DNA of 5,996 nucleotides from Bacteroidales bacterium (GCA_012798745.1 JAAZMQ010000129.1:1-5996), one strand, 5' to 3'; counted from the stretch's first letter, positions 1 to 5,767 are shown. Notes: generated by a model not told the origin, from the sequence alone. A program made the numbers and translations.

Positions 1-318
1 AAACCGTATATTTCGGGAGAATTTTCCATTGCCGATATAAAAAGGGCAAAATACAACGAAACATTTTTTAATGAAACGGGCGACCGCTTTTATAAAGCAA
101 AACTTTATTTCATCACGTTGGACGAGAAAAGCGGAGCGGAAAAAAAGACAGCAGTAAACATGCTGGTTCAAGCAAGCACATTGAATGAAGCATTGGATAT
201 TGTTGATACGGAAATGAAAAAGACCATGATCGATTATTCTGTTGCCGCCTTAACCGAAACACCCATTATGGATGTATTCCCTTATGTGGGAGAACAGGAG
301 AAACAAAAAGAAGAATGA
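1..318 (+). CDS. DUF4494 family protein, 3' part (start lies outside the window)
   Basis: The reading frame is open from base 1 to a TGA at 316-318, giving 105 visible residues; the 5' end is cut by the window edge. The first residues (KPYISGEFSIADIKRA), the middle (FYKAKLYFITLDEKSGAEKK) and the end (TETPIMDVFPY) match what I remember of the Bacteroidota-specific DUF4494 family, whose members are roughly 150-200 residues long. The function is unknown. No signal peptide or membrane segment is visible in this part, and the composition is mixed and charged, as in a soluble cytoplasmic protein. The stop overlaps the start of yggS (ATGA), so the two are very probably co-transcribed and translationally coupled. 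A TTG at 118 could be read as a start but would discard conserved family sequence, so I treat the gene as open at its 5' end. Confidence 0.85.
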   Translation, partial: KPYISGEFSIADIKRAKYNETFFNETGDRFYKAKLYFITLDEKSGAEKKTAVNMLVQASTLNEALDIVDTEMKKTMIDYSVAALTETPIMDVFPYVGEQEKQKEE

Positions 319-980
319 ATATGATAAAAGAAAATCTTGATAAATTGCGAAAATCAATTCCGAAAGAAGTAAAAATTGTAGCTGTTTCCAAATTTCATCC
401 TGTGGAAACAATACAGGAAGCGTATAACCACGGGCAACGGATTTTTGGAGAAAGCCGTGCACAGGAACTAAAAGAAAAATACGAACAACTACCTAAAGAT
501 ATCGAATGGCATTTTATTGGAAATCTACAAAGAAACAAAGTGAAATATATTGCTCCTTTTATCCATCTGATTCACAGTTTGGAAAATGAACGGCTCATGC
601 TCGAAATCGAAAAGCAGGCAGCAGCCAACCAGCGACAAATTCCTTGCTTGTTGCAGATTCATATTGCTCAGGAAGAGACCAAGGGGGGATTTTCTCCCGA
701 TGAATGCCGACAATTTCTCGCCAAAGGCAAATGGAAGGAATGCCCTCACGTGCAGCTTTCCGGAGTAATGGGAATGGCCACCTTTACCGACAACGAAGAT
801 CAGATAAGAAAAGAATTTCGTTTACTAAAATCGCTTTTCGACGAATTTAAAAATAAGTATTTCGCCGACGTGCCGGCATTCAAAGAAATATCAATGGGTA
901 TGACAAACGACTACCCCATTGCCATTGAAGAAGGCAGTACGATGATTCGGATCGGAACGTTGATTTTTGGAGAAAGATAA
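315..980 (+). CDS. yggS: YggS family pyridoxal-phosphate homeostasis protein (PLPBP)
   Basis: A 221-residue single-domain protein of the YggS/PROSC family, which has the alanine-racemase-like barrel fold, binds PLP and keeps the cell's B6 and amino-acid pools balanced without a known catalytic reaction of its own. Visible family motifs are VAVSKFHP with the PLP-binding lysine at K26, FGESRAQEL near 45-52, WHFIGNLQRNKVK near 75-87, LLQIHIAQEETKGGF, the SMGMT motif at 193-197 and the C-terminal phosphate-binding stretch EGSTMIRIGTLIFGER. The length is typical. The usual SMGMS reads SMGMT here, a conservative change. The ATG at 315 overlaps the upstream stop by 4 nt; a second in-frame ATG at 321 is possible and would remove only two residues. 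It is the last gene of its unit, followed by a hairpin that begins inside its final codons. Cytoplasmic; the family assignment is firm. Confidence 0.96.
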   Translation: MNMIKENLDKLRKSIPKEVKIVAVSKFHPVETIQEAYNHGQRIFGESRAQELKEKYEQLPKDIEWHFIGNLQRNKVKYIAPFIHLIHSLENERLMLEIEKQAAANQRQIPCLLQIHIAQEETKGGFSPDECRQFLAKGKWKECPHVQLSGVMGMATFTDNEDQIRKEFRLLKSLFDEFKNKYFADVPAFKEISMGMTNDYPIAIEEGSTMIRIGTLIFGER

Positions 981-1010
981 TGTGCCTACGGCGAAAATCA
1001 ACGCTCTTTT
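958..1010 (+). terminator. Candidate terminator hairpin spanning the yggS stop codon
   Basis: CGTTGATTTT at 958-967 and AAAATCAACG at 994-1003 are perfect 10-base inverted complements; a T-G wobble and a G-C pair extend the stem to 12 pairs, leaving a 22-nt loop (970-991). The 3' arm is followed by CTCTTTT (1004-1010). The 5' arm is coding sequence for yggS (codons for the TLIF stretch) and the stop codon (978-980) sits in the loop. The stem is seen directly; a role as terminator or mRNA 3'-end stabiliser is inferred from its place and the short T-tract. Confidence 0.55.
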
Positions 1011-1020
1011 GAATAGGTTC

Positions 1021-1042
1021 TCATGAAACCGATCTTTCATGA
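1021..1042 (+). repeat. Perfect 8-bp inverted repeat between yggS and the DHOD-like gene
   Basis: TCATGAAA (1021-1028) and TTTCATGA (1035-1042) are perfect inverted complements around the six-base loop CCGATC. No T-tract follows directly. It lies 18 bases beyond the hairpin at the yggS end and about 50 bases upstream of the -7 element at 1093. It may be a second mRNA 3'-end hairpin or a protein-binding palindrome; the sequence does not decide between these. Confidence 0.5.
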
Positions 1043-1052
1043 ATTGTATTTA

Positions 1053-1078
1053 TATTTCCTTATGAAATAATTTTTTTT
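1053..1078 (+). terminator. Weak AT-rich hairpin with an eight-base T-tract
   Basis: TATTTC (1053-1058) can pair with GAAATA (1064-1069) around a five-base loop, followed after one A by eight consecutive T (1071-1078). The stem is only six pairs with one G-C, so it is weak by itself. It is the third small hairpin in a row downstream of yggS and the only one with a long T-tract. The T-tract also lies where the -33 element of the next promoter would be expected. Confidence 0.3.
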
Positions 1079-1100
1079 ATCGATAAAAAGCGTACTTTTG
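1071..1100 (+). promoter_or_regulatory. Candidate Bacteroidota promoter for the DHOD-like/oxyR pair
   Basis: TACTTTTG at 1093-1100 fits the Bacteroidota -7 consensus TAnnTTTG at every fixed position. At the expected distance upstream there is only a T-run (1071-1078), without the G of the -33 TTTG, so the -33 half is imperfect. Transcription would start near 1107, leaving a leader of about 35 bases before the ATG at 1142. The position, just ahead of a two-gene unit and after a set of hairpins, supports the call. Confidence 0.55.
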
Positions 1101-1141
1101 TTGAACTTATAAAATCCTGATAAAGATAAACAAGCATTGAA

Positions 1142-2119
1142 ATGGCCGATTTACAAACAAAATTTGCCGGACTTACATTGAAAAATCCATTGATCGCCGG
1201 CAGCAGCGGTTTAACAAATTCATTGAATAAAATAAAAGAACTCGAGCAAGCAGGCGTGGGAGCCGTGGTGCTGAAATCGTTATTTGAAGAACAAATCGAA
1301 AGTCTTTCGAGAAAATTGAGCCTCACTTCCGATTATCCCGAAGCAATCGATTACATCGACACGTATGTAAAAATGAATCATGTGGGAAACTACCTCGATC
1401 TTATTCAGTCGGCCAAAGCAGCATGCAACATCCCAATTATTGCCAGCATCAATTGCTATAAGTTAAGCCGATGGACAGAATTTGCTAAAAACATTGAAGC
1501 TGCAGGAGCCGACGCACTGGAACTCAATATTTTCCTGCTTAATGCCGGCGAATTTCCCGATAATTATCCGGAAGAATTCCATCAAAATGTAGTGAGAGAA
1601 CTAAAAAAATCCGTGCATATCCCGATCATCGTAAAAATGGGAAAAACGATCAGCAATTTGCCGGGCTTGGTGAAAAAATTGAAAGCACTGGGAACAAGTG
1701 GTGTGGTGTTGTTTAATCGCTTCTATCAGCTCGACATCGATATACATAAGGAAGAAATTGTGTCGGGACCCATATTCAGCAACCCTTCGGATTTTAGCGA
1801 CACATTGCGTTGGACAGCCATTGTTTCGGGAAAAGTCCCCGAATGTGATATCGCATGCTCCTATGGAGTGCATGCATGGGAAGATGCCATTAAAGGTATT
1901 TTAGCAGGTGCAAACGCCATCCAATTGTGCAGTGTGTTGTATCAAAAAGGACCCGAAATTGTCGTAAACATGCTTACTTATATGGAAGAATGGATGGAAC
2001 ACCATAATTACAAAAGCCTTTCTGAATTTAAAGGCAAGCTCAATTACGCCAACATTGCTAGTCCGGCATTATACGAACGCGTTCAGTTTATGAAATATTT
2101 TTCAAACTATAAACAATGA
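1142..2119 (+). CDS. Dihydroorotate dehydrogenase-like flavoprotein (lacks the canonical catalytic motif)
   Basis: A 325-residue (beta/alpha)8-barrel protein resembling class 1 dihydroorotate dehydrogenases and the pyrimidine-reducing domain of dihydropyrimidine dehydrogenase. Visible are the N-terminal LTLKNPLIAGSSGLT, K45 in VVLKS, SINC at 102-105, LELNIF at 128-131, IIVKMGK with K165, GVVLFNRFY, and the C-terminal FMN phosphate-binding region (SYGVH 240-244, AGANAIQLCS 255-264). FMN binding is therefore likely. True class 1 enzymes carry N-x-S-C-P-N with the catalytic cysteine; here that stretch reads NIFLLN (129-134), so neither Cys nor the class 2 Ser is present. I recognise the family from Bacteroidota, where it is usually annotated as DHOD-like; its substrate is unknown to me, and I would not name it pyrD. 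It is cytoplasmic, with no signal peptide. Its stop overlaps the oxyR start by 4 nt, so the two form one transcription unit, probably from the promoter near 1093. Confidence 0.9.
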   Translation: MADLQTKFAGLTLKNPLIAGSSGLTNSLNKIKELEQAGVGAVVLKSLFEEQIESLSRKLSLTSDYPEAIDYIDTYVKMNHVGNYLDLIQSAKAACNIPIIASINCYKLSRWTEFAKNIEAAGADALELNIFLLNAGEFPDNYPEEFHQNVVRELKKSVHIPIIVKMGKTISNLPGLVKKLKALGTSGVVLFNRFYQLDIDIHKEEIVSGPIFSNPSDFSDTLRWTAIVSGKVPECDIACSYGVHAWEDAIKGILAGANAIQLCSVLYQKGPEIVVNMLTYMEEWMEHHNYKSLSEFKGKLNYANIASPALYERVQFMKYFSNYKQ

Positions 2120-3057
2120 ATATCCAGCAACTCGAATATATTATAGCTGTAGATGATTATCGCCATTTTTCTAAAGCTGCCGAAGCTTCCTTCGTGACAC
2201 AACCTACGTTAAGTATGATGATTCAAAAACTCGAAGACGAGTTGGGAGTGAAAATATTCGACCGCACACAGTTGCCGGTTCAACCCACCGAAATCGGAAT
2301 ACAAATCATCAGTCAAGCGCGTATTGCACTTGCTCAGATTAACCGAATAAAAGAAATCATTCAGGAAGAAAAGGGTGTTGTAAAGGGTACTTTCCATTTA
2401 GGAATAATCCCGACCGTTTCCACTTACTTATTGCCAAGATTGATGCAGATACATCAACTTCATCATTTTGATATTAAAATAGTTGTAAGCGAACTGACAA
2501 CAAATCAGATATTGCACCAATTATCAAAAGGTACGCTGGATGGAGCTATTCTGGCAACACCTCTAAACGATGAACATATATCAGAACGTCCCCTGTATTA
2601 CGAAAAGTTCTATGCTTATGTTTCTCCAAAAGAAAAACCACTGTACGCAAAAACGGCTTTGAATGAAAACGATCTGAATACAACCCGTCTTTGGCTTTTG
2701 GATGAGGTACACTGCTTTCGGACTCAAATATTACATTTATGCAACATGAGAAAGAGAGGAAGAAATCATTCGATCTTCACCTACGAAGCAGGGAGTATAG
2801 ATACTCTTATCAATATTGTCGATGCAAACGATGGACTAACAGTGATTCCCGAAATGGCAATTGACAATCTGAGTGAGAAACAGAAAAAAAATGTTCGCCC
2901 ATTCAGAAATAGTACTCCCGTACGTGAAATAAGTCTTATTACTCGCAAAGAATATCCGCGTGAACGAATGCTCACTATTATTGAAGACGAAGTGAAGGAA
3001 GCAGTCCCACAATCGTTATTAGATGTTTCTTTAAAAAAATTTGTAGTCCCATTGTAA
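2116..3057 (+). CDS. oxyR: OxyR-type LysR-family peroxide-sensing transcription regulator
   Basis: A 313-residue LysR-type regulator of usual length. The N-terminal winged helix-turn-helix (about residues 1-60) is clear: NIQQLEYIIAVDDYRHFSKAAEA, then VTQPTLSMMIQKLEDELG and IFDR. The effector domain follows from about residue 90. The case for OxyR is specific: DEVHCFRTQILHLC places cysteines at 200 and 209, the same nine-residue spacing as E. coli C199 and C208, with a histidine just before the first (E. coli H198) and a threonine at 100 in GIIPTV (E. coli T100, a peroxide-pocket residue). These are the only two cysteines in the protein. EAGSIDTLINIVDANDGLTVIPE is also characteristic of OxyR. 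The family switches DNA binding when H2O2 forms the disulfide and activates catalase, Dps and peroxiredoxin genes; none of these lies in the window. The start overlaps the flavoprotein stop (ATGA), with no separate promoter evident. Confidence 0.93.
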   Translation: MNIQQLEYIIAVDDYRHFSKAAEASFVTQPTLSMMIQKLEDELGVKIFDRTQLPVQPTEIGIQIISQARIALAQINRIKEIIQEEKGVVKGTFHLGIIPTVSTYLLPRLMQIHQLHHFDIKIVVSELTTNQILHQLSKGTLDGAILATPLNDEHISERPLYYEKFYAYVSPKEKPLYAKTALNENDLNTTRLWLLDEVHCFRTQILHLCNMRKRGRNHSIFTYEAGSIDTLINIVDANDGLTVIPEMAIDNLSEKQKKNVRPFRNSTPVREISLITRKEYPRERMLTIIEDEVKEAVPQSLLDVSLKKFVVPL

Positions 3058-3137
3058 TTTTAACCCTTATAAAGCCGCACCTTAAGACGCTCTTGTTTAT
3101 GCAAAAAATCAAAGGAATAATAAGTATTGGAAAGTAA

Positions 3138-3674
3138 ATGGACCCACAGCTCATTATTAATAAGTACTATAAAAAAGGGAATAAATTATACAATATATAT
3201 ATGTCGCATGCAACCGATGTCACAAACAAAGCGCTTTCCATTGCACATAAACATCCAGAATTGGCAATCGATGTGCAATTTATAGAAGAGGCTGCTATGT
3301 TGCATGACATCGGTATTTTTAAGACGCACGCACCACGCATTGGCTGTTACGGAAAATACCCGTATATTTGCCATGGATATTTAGGAAACGAATTATTGAT
3401 AAGCGAAGGTTATCCTAAACATGGCCTTGTTTGTGAACGCCATACCGGTACAGGAATTACCCTTGAAATGATTATTGAAAATAATTTACCGCTTCCACAC
3501 CGCGATATGGTTCCCGTGAGTATGGAAGAAAAAATCATTTGTTTTGCAGATAAATTTTATTCAAAATCGCATCCCGGAAAAGAAAAATCTATCAAAAAAA
3601 TACGACGCGACCTGGCAAAACATGGCGAACAGCAAGTTGCCATATTTGATGAATGGTGTAAACTTTTTCTCTGA
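3138..3674 (+). CDS. HDIG-domain metal-dependent phosphohydrolase
   Basis: A 178-residue single-domain HD protein. The candidate metal ligands run in the order expected for a dinuclear HD site: H24 (MSHATDV), H56-D57 in LHDIG, H79 (CHGYLGNELL), H102 (CERHTGTG) and D138 (FADKFYSK). This H...HD...H...H...D pattern with the EKIICFADK ending resembles the YqeK family of diadenosine tetraphosphate hydrolases, but the rest (GCYGKYPYICHGY, LPLPHRDMVPVS) belongs to a Bacteroidales HDIG family that I recognise and that has no assigned substrate. Phosphohydrolase is thus a safe class call; Ap4A is only a suggestion. I chose the ATG at 3138 because residues before M22 (IINKYYKKGNKLYNIY) form the first family helix. 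It stands alone, 80 bases after oxyR with no clear promoter or terminator between, so read-through from oxyR is possible. Its final codons form the 5' arm of the following hairpin. Confidence 0.9.
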   Translation: MDPQLIINKYYKKGNKLYNIYMSHATDVTNKALSIAHKHPELAIDVQFIEEAAMLHDIGIFKTHAPRIGCYGKYPYICHGYLGNELLISEGYPKHGLVCERHTGTGITLEMIIENNLPLPHRDMVPVSMEEKIICFADKFYSKSHPGKEKSIKKIRRDLAKHGEQQVAIFDEWCKLFL

Positions 3675-3699
3675 ATCCCGAATAATTTACACCTTTTTT
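3655..3699 (+). terminator. Candidate terminator overlapping the 3' end of the HDIG gene
   Basis: GGTGTAAA (3655-3662) and TTTACACC (3686-3693) are a perfect 8-bp inverted repeat followed directly by six T (3694-3699). The 23-base loop contains the TGA stop at 3672-3674. The 5' arm is the last part of the reading frame (codons for WCK). The stem followed immediately by T6 fits intrinsic termination, though the loop is large. It has the same layout as the hairpin at the yggS end. Confidence 0.6.
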
Positions 3700-3728
3700 G
3701 TCTTAATACATCTTTGGCAAGATATTTG
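3697..3728 (+). promoter_or_regulatory. Candidate promoter for grpE-dnaJ
   Basis: TTTG at 3697-3700 is followed after 20 bases by GATATTTG (3721-3728), which matches the Bacteroidota -7 box TAnnTTTG except for its first base. The spacing is within the accepted 19-21 range. It would give a leader of about 75 AT-rich bases before the grpE start. The TTTG overlaps the T-tract of the preceding hairpin. No CIRCE element (TTAGCACTC inverted repeat) is seen upstream of grpE. Confidence 0.4.
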
Positions 3729-3811
3729 CTGTATGTGAAGCGTACAATTTCATTTTTAAAAAGATATAACACATATACTAATCTATCATATTATATCGTA
3801 CATTTATAAAA

Positions 3812-4411
3812 ATGATTATGGAAAAGGAAAACAAAAAATATAACGACCCTCAAGAAAGTAAAGAAACGAAAAAAGCAACCTCTTCTGCTGAAGAAGAAAA
3901 AGATATAAAAATAAACGACAATCTGTCAGAAGAGAAAGAAAAAATGCAAACTTCCGAACAGGATAAACATCAGAAACTTCAGCGAGAATACGATGAATTG
4001 AACGAGAAATATATTCGCCTTTTTGCTGATTTCGATAATTTTCGCAAACGCACGCTAAAAGAAAAAGCCGATATCATAAAAAGTGGGGGAGAAAAAGTAT
4101 TGAGCGACATTATTCCTCTCATCGACGATTTTGAACGTGCTATAACTGCGTTACATAAAAGTGATGACAAGGAAGCTCTTTTGGAAGGAATCGATTTGAT
4201 ATATACCAAATTTTTGAATTTCCTTCAGCAACACGGAATAAAAGAGATCGAAGCAATAGGGCAACCCTTCGATCCTGAAAAATTTGAAGCGGTGGGTACC
4301 ATTCCTGCTCCTGAAGAATCGCAGGAAGGAGTGGTAATAGATCTTGTGCAAAAGGGATATACTTTAAACGATAAAGTAATCCGTTTCCCAAAAGTAATTG
4401 TGGGTGAATAA
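3812..4411 (+). CDS. grpE: GrpE, nucleotide exchange factor for DnaK
   Basis: A 199-residue GrpE of normal length, the cytoplasmic co-chaperone that releases ADP from DnaK. The first 50 residues are highly charged and low in complexity. A long coiled-coil helix follows (about 50-100), containing REYDELNEKYIRLFADFDNFRKRT, the helical dimerisation region. The four-helix segment includes LSDIIPLIDDFERAI. The C-terminal beta domain that inserts into DnaK carries the GrpE signature: FDPEKFEAV (153-161) and GYTLNDKVIRFPKVIV (182-197). The signature position that is normally His or Met reads F158. The ATG at 3812 is followed by a second in-frame ATG at 3818; either could be the start, since no clear ribosome binding site distinguishes them. 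The stop lies two bases before the dnaJ start, so the genes form an operon. dnaK and hrcA are not in the window. Confidence 0.96.
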   Translation: MIMEKENKKYNDPQESKETKKATSSAEEEKDIKINDNLSEEKEKMQTSEQDKHQKLQREYDELNEKYIRLFADFDNFRKRTLKEKADIIKSGGEKVLSDIIPLIDDFERAITALHKSDDKEALLEGIDLIYTKFLNFLQQHGIKEIEAIGQPFDPEKFEAVGTIPAPEESQEGVVIDLVQKGYTLNDKVIRFPKVIVGE

Positions 4412-4413
4412 TT

Positions 4414-5574
4414 ATGACAGAAAAAAGAGATTATTACGACATACTGGAGATACCTCGTACAGCAACGGTTGAAGAAATAAAAAAAGCATACCGCAAAAAA
4501 GCGCTTGAATATCATCCCGACAGGAACCCGGGAGATAAAAAAGCGGAAGAGAAATTCAAAGAAGCAGCTGAGGCATACGAAGTTTTAAGTGATGCGGACA
4601 AACGTGCACGGTACGACCGATTTGGACATGCCGGAGTCAATGGAACTACAGGAAGCGGTTTTGGCAGCGGAATGTCAATGGAAGATATTTTCTCACAATT
4701 CGGAGATATTTTCGGCAACTTCGGAGGCTTTGGCGGATTCGGCAATTTTGGCGGATTCGGATCTTCACGCAGCGGTCGACGCACAAACCGCGGATCTGAT
4801 CTTCGCGTAAAAGTGAAAGTAAACTTAAAAGAAATACTCACCGGGGTTGAGAAAAAAATAAAAGTAAAAAAATATGTAGCTTGCACATACTGTCACGGTA
4901 ATGGCTCGGAAAACGGCGATTCGGTTGCCACCTGTCAAACATGTAAGGGCTCAGGTGTGGTAACCCGCATAACCAATACCATCTTGGGACAGATGCAAAC
5001 AACATCTACCTGCCCAACCTGCAATGGCGAAGGAAAAATAATTACAAAAAAATGCCCTCACTGTAACGGTGAAGGCATTGTACGAGAAGAAGAAATTATT
5101 TCTATCAATATTCCCGCCGGCGTAACTGCAGGAATGCAATTAACAATATCGGGTGAAGGTAACGCCGCACGAAGAGGAGGCATTAAGGGCGATTTACTGG
5201 TCGTAATTGAAGAAGAGGAAGACCCAAATCTGATCCGTAGTGGAAACGACGTAATTTATAATCTATTTATCAGTTTTCCGACTGCTGCCTTGGGTGGAAC
5301 GGTGGAAGTACCAACTATAGACGGAATAGCCAAAATAAAAATTGAGCCCGGTACCCAACCCGGAAAAGTATTGCGACTACGAAATAAAGGGCTTCCGTCA
5401 GTAAATGGATACGGAACGGGTGACCAATTAATCAATGTAAATGTATATGTTCCCGAAACATTGAGTGAAAGTGAAAAAAAAGCTCTTTCACAAATGCAAA
5501 AATCATCGAACTTTACACCATCAAATGCAGCAAAAAGGAATGTTTTCGATAAATTCAAAAAAATGTTTAATTAA
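4414..5574 (+). CDS. dnaJ: DnaJ (Hsp40) co-chaperone, full class A form
   Basis: A 386-residue type A DnaJ, which delivers unfolded proteins to DnaK and triggers its ATPase. Domains in order are: the J domain (about 4-70) with HPD at 34-36 in EYHPDRNPGDK; a Gly/Phe region (about 72-130) with two DIF motifs (91-93, 98-100) and a GGFGGFGNFGGFG run; the zinc-finger domain with four CxxCxGxG repeats at C157/C160, C174/C177, C200/C203 and C214/C217; and the two C-terminal peptide-binding and dimerisation domains, including VTAGMQLTISGEGNA, GDLLVVIEEEEDP and LRLRNKGLPS. All expected metal ligands are present, so the protein looks fully functional. It starts two bases after grpE and shares its promoter. 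The ATG follows a poor ribosome binding site, so translational coupling to grpE is likely. It ends in a good intrinsic terminator at 5604. Confidence 0.97.
   Translation: MTEKRDYYDILEIPRTATVEEIKKAYRKKALEYHPDRNPGDKKAEEKFKEAAEAYEVLSDADKRARYDRFGHAGVNGTTGSGFGSGMSMEDIFSQFGDIFGNFGGFGGFGNFGGFGSSRSGRRTNRGSDLRVKVKVNLKEILTGVEKKIKVKKYVACTYCHGNGSENGDSVATCQTCKGSGVVTRITNTILGQMQTTSTCPTCNGEGKIITKKCPHCNGEGIVREEEIISINIPAGVTAGMQLTISGEGNAARRGGIKGDLLVVIEEEEDPNLIRSGNDVIYNLFISFPTAALGGTVEVPTIDGIAKIKIEPGTQPGKVLRLRNKGLPSVNGYGTGDQLINVNVYVPETLSESEKKALSQMQKSSNFTPSNAAKRNVFDKFKKMFN
4729..4760 (+). repeat. In-frame 18-bp-period repeat in the Gly/Phe region of dnaJ
   Basis: The 14-base unit TTTGGCGGATTCGG occurs identically at 4729-4742 and 4747-4760, an 18-base period that adds six residues per copy. 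It encodes part of GGFGGFGNFGGFG. The identity extends to third codon positions, which suggests a fairly recent duplication by slippage rather than protein-level constraint alone. Confidence 0.75.
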
Positions 5575-5603
5575 TTAGTGATCCAATATAGATATAATAA
5601 ATT

Positions 5604-5640
5604 GCGGGGGCTAAAAAAGCTTCCCGCTATTTTTCTTCTT
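5604..5640 (+). terminator. Intrinsic terminator after dnaJ
   Basis: GCGGG (5604-5608) pairs with CCCGC (5623-5627). The stem continues with a G-T pair, a one-base bulge and GCT/AGC around an A-rich loop, then the T-rich tract TATTTTTCTTCTT (5628-5640). It lies 29 bases after the dnaJ stop and ends the grpE-dnaJ unit. It is the most conventional terminator in the window. Confidence 0.8.
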
Positions 5641-5736
5641 ATAACAAATTTCTTTTTAAATCTCCTCATTCAAGTATGAAGCAGCTAAATATATTTGCTG
5701 GTGACTAATCCCGGCGCTAAAAATTAATCCTATTTT

Positions 5737-5767
5737 TTTGGTAATCGAAAAAATATTGCTACCTTTG
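5737..5767 (+). promoter_or_regulatory. Bacteroidota promoter of the tRNA operon
   Basis: TTTG at 5737-5740 (within TTTTTTTGG), a 19-base spacer and TACCTTTG at 5760-5767 match the Bacteroidota housekeeping promoter consensus TTTG-N19-TAnnTTTG at all fixed positions. Transcription would start near 5774, about 45 bases before tRNA-Thr. It is the best promoter in the window, as expected for a stable RNA operon. The stretch between the dnaJ terminator and this promoter (5641-5736) shows no gene. Confidence 0.85.

Noticed and set aside
3036..3061. AT-only inverted repeat AAAATT / AATTTT around the oxyR stop codon
   Set aside because: It is six A-T pairs with a loop of about 14 bases and no T-tract; this is expected by chance in such AT-rich sequence. 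I do not count it as a third example of the stop-spanning hairpin.
3741..3802. Direct repeat CGTACA (3741, 3797) and inverted repeat GATATA/TATATC (3763, 3792) in the grpE leader
   Set aside because: They are short and AT-rich, with no match to a known heat-shock operator such as CIRCE. They could be chance.
4225..4515. Minus-strand open frame across the grpE-dnaJ junction (96 codons)
   Set aside because: It is antisense to two clear chaperone genes, with cysteine- and phenylalanine-rich low-complexity sequence and no recognisable domain.
4512..4886. Long open frame on the minus strand (124 codons) opposite dnaJ, rich in proline and serine
   Set aside because: Its composition is the reverse complement of the Gly/Phe region and zinc-finger start of dnaJ. 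It has no family resemblance and no promoter, so it is a shadow of the dnaJ codons.
5683..5701. Imperfect hairpin CAGCTAAATATATTTGCTG upstream of the tRNA promoter
   Set aside because: Only four solid pairs before a mismatch, with no T-tract and no link to a gene; too weak to annotate.
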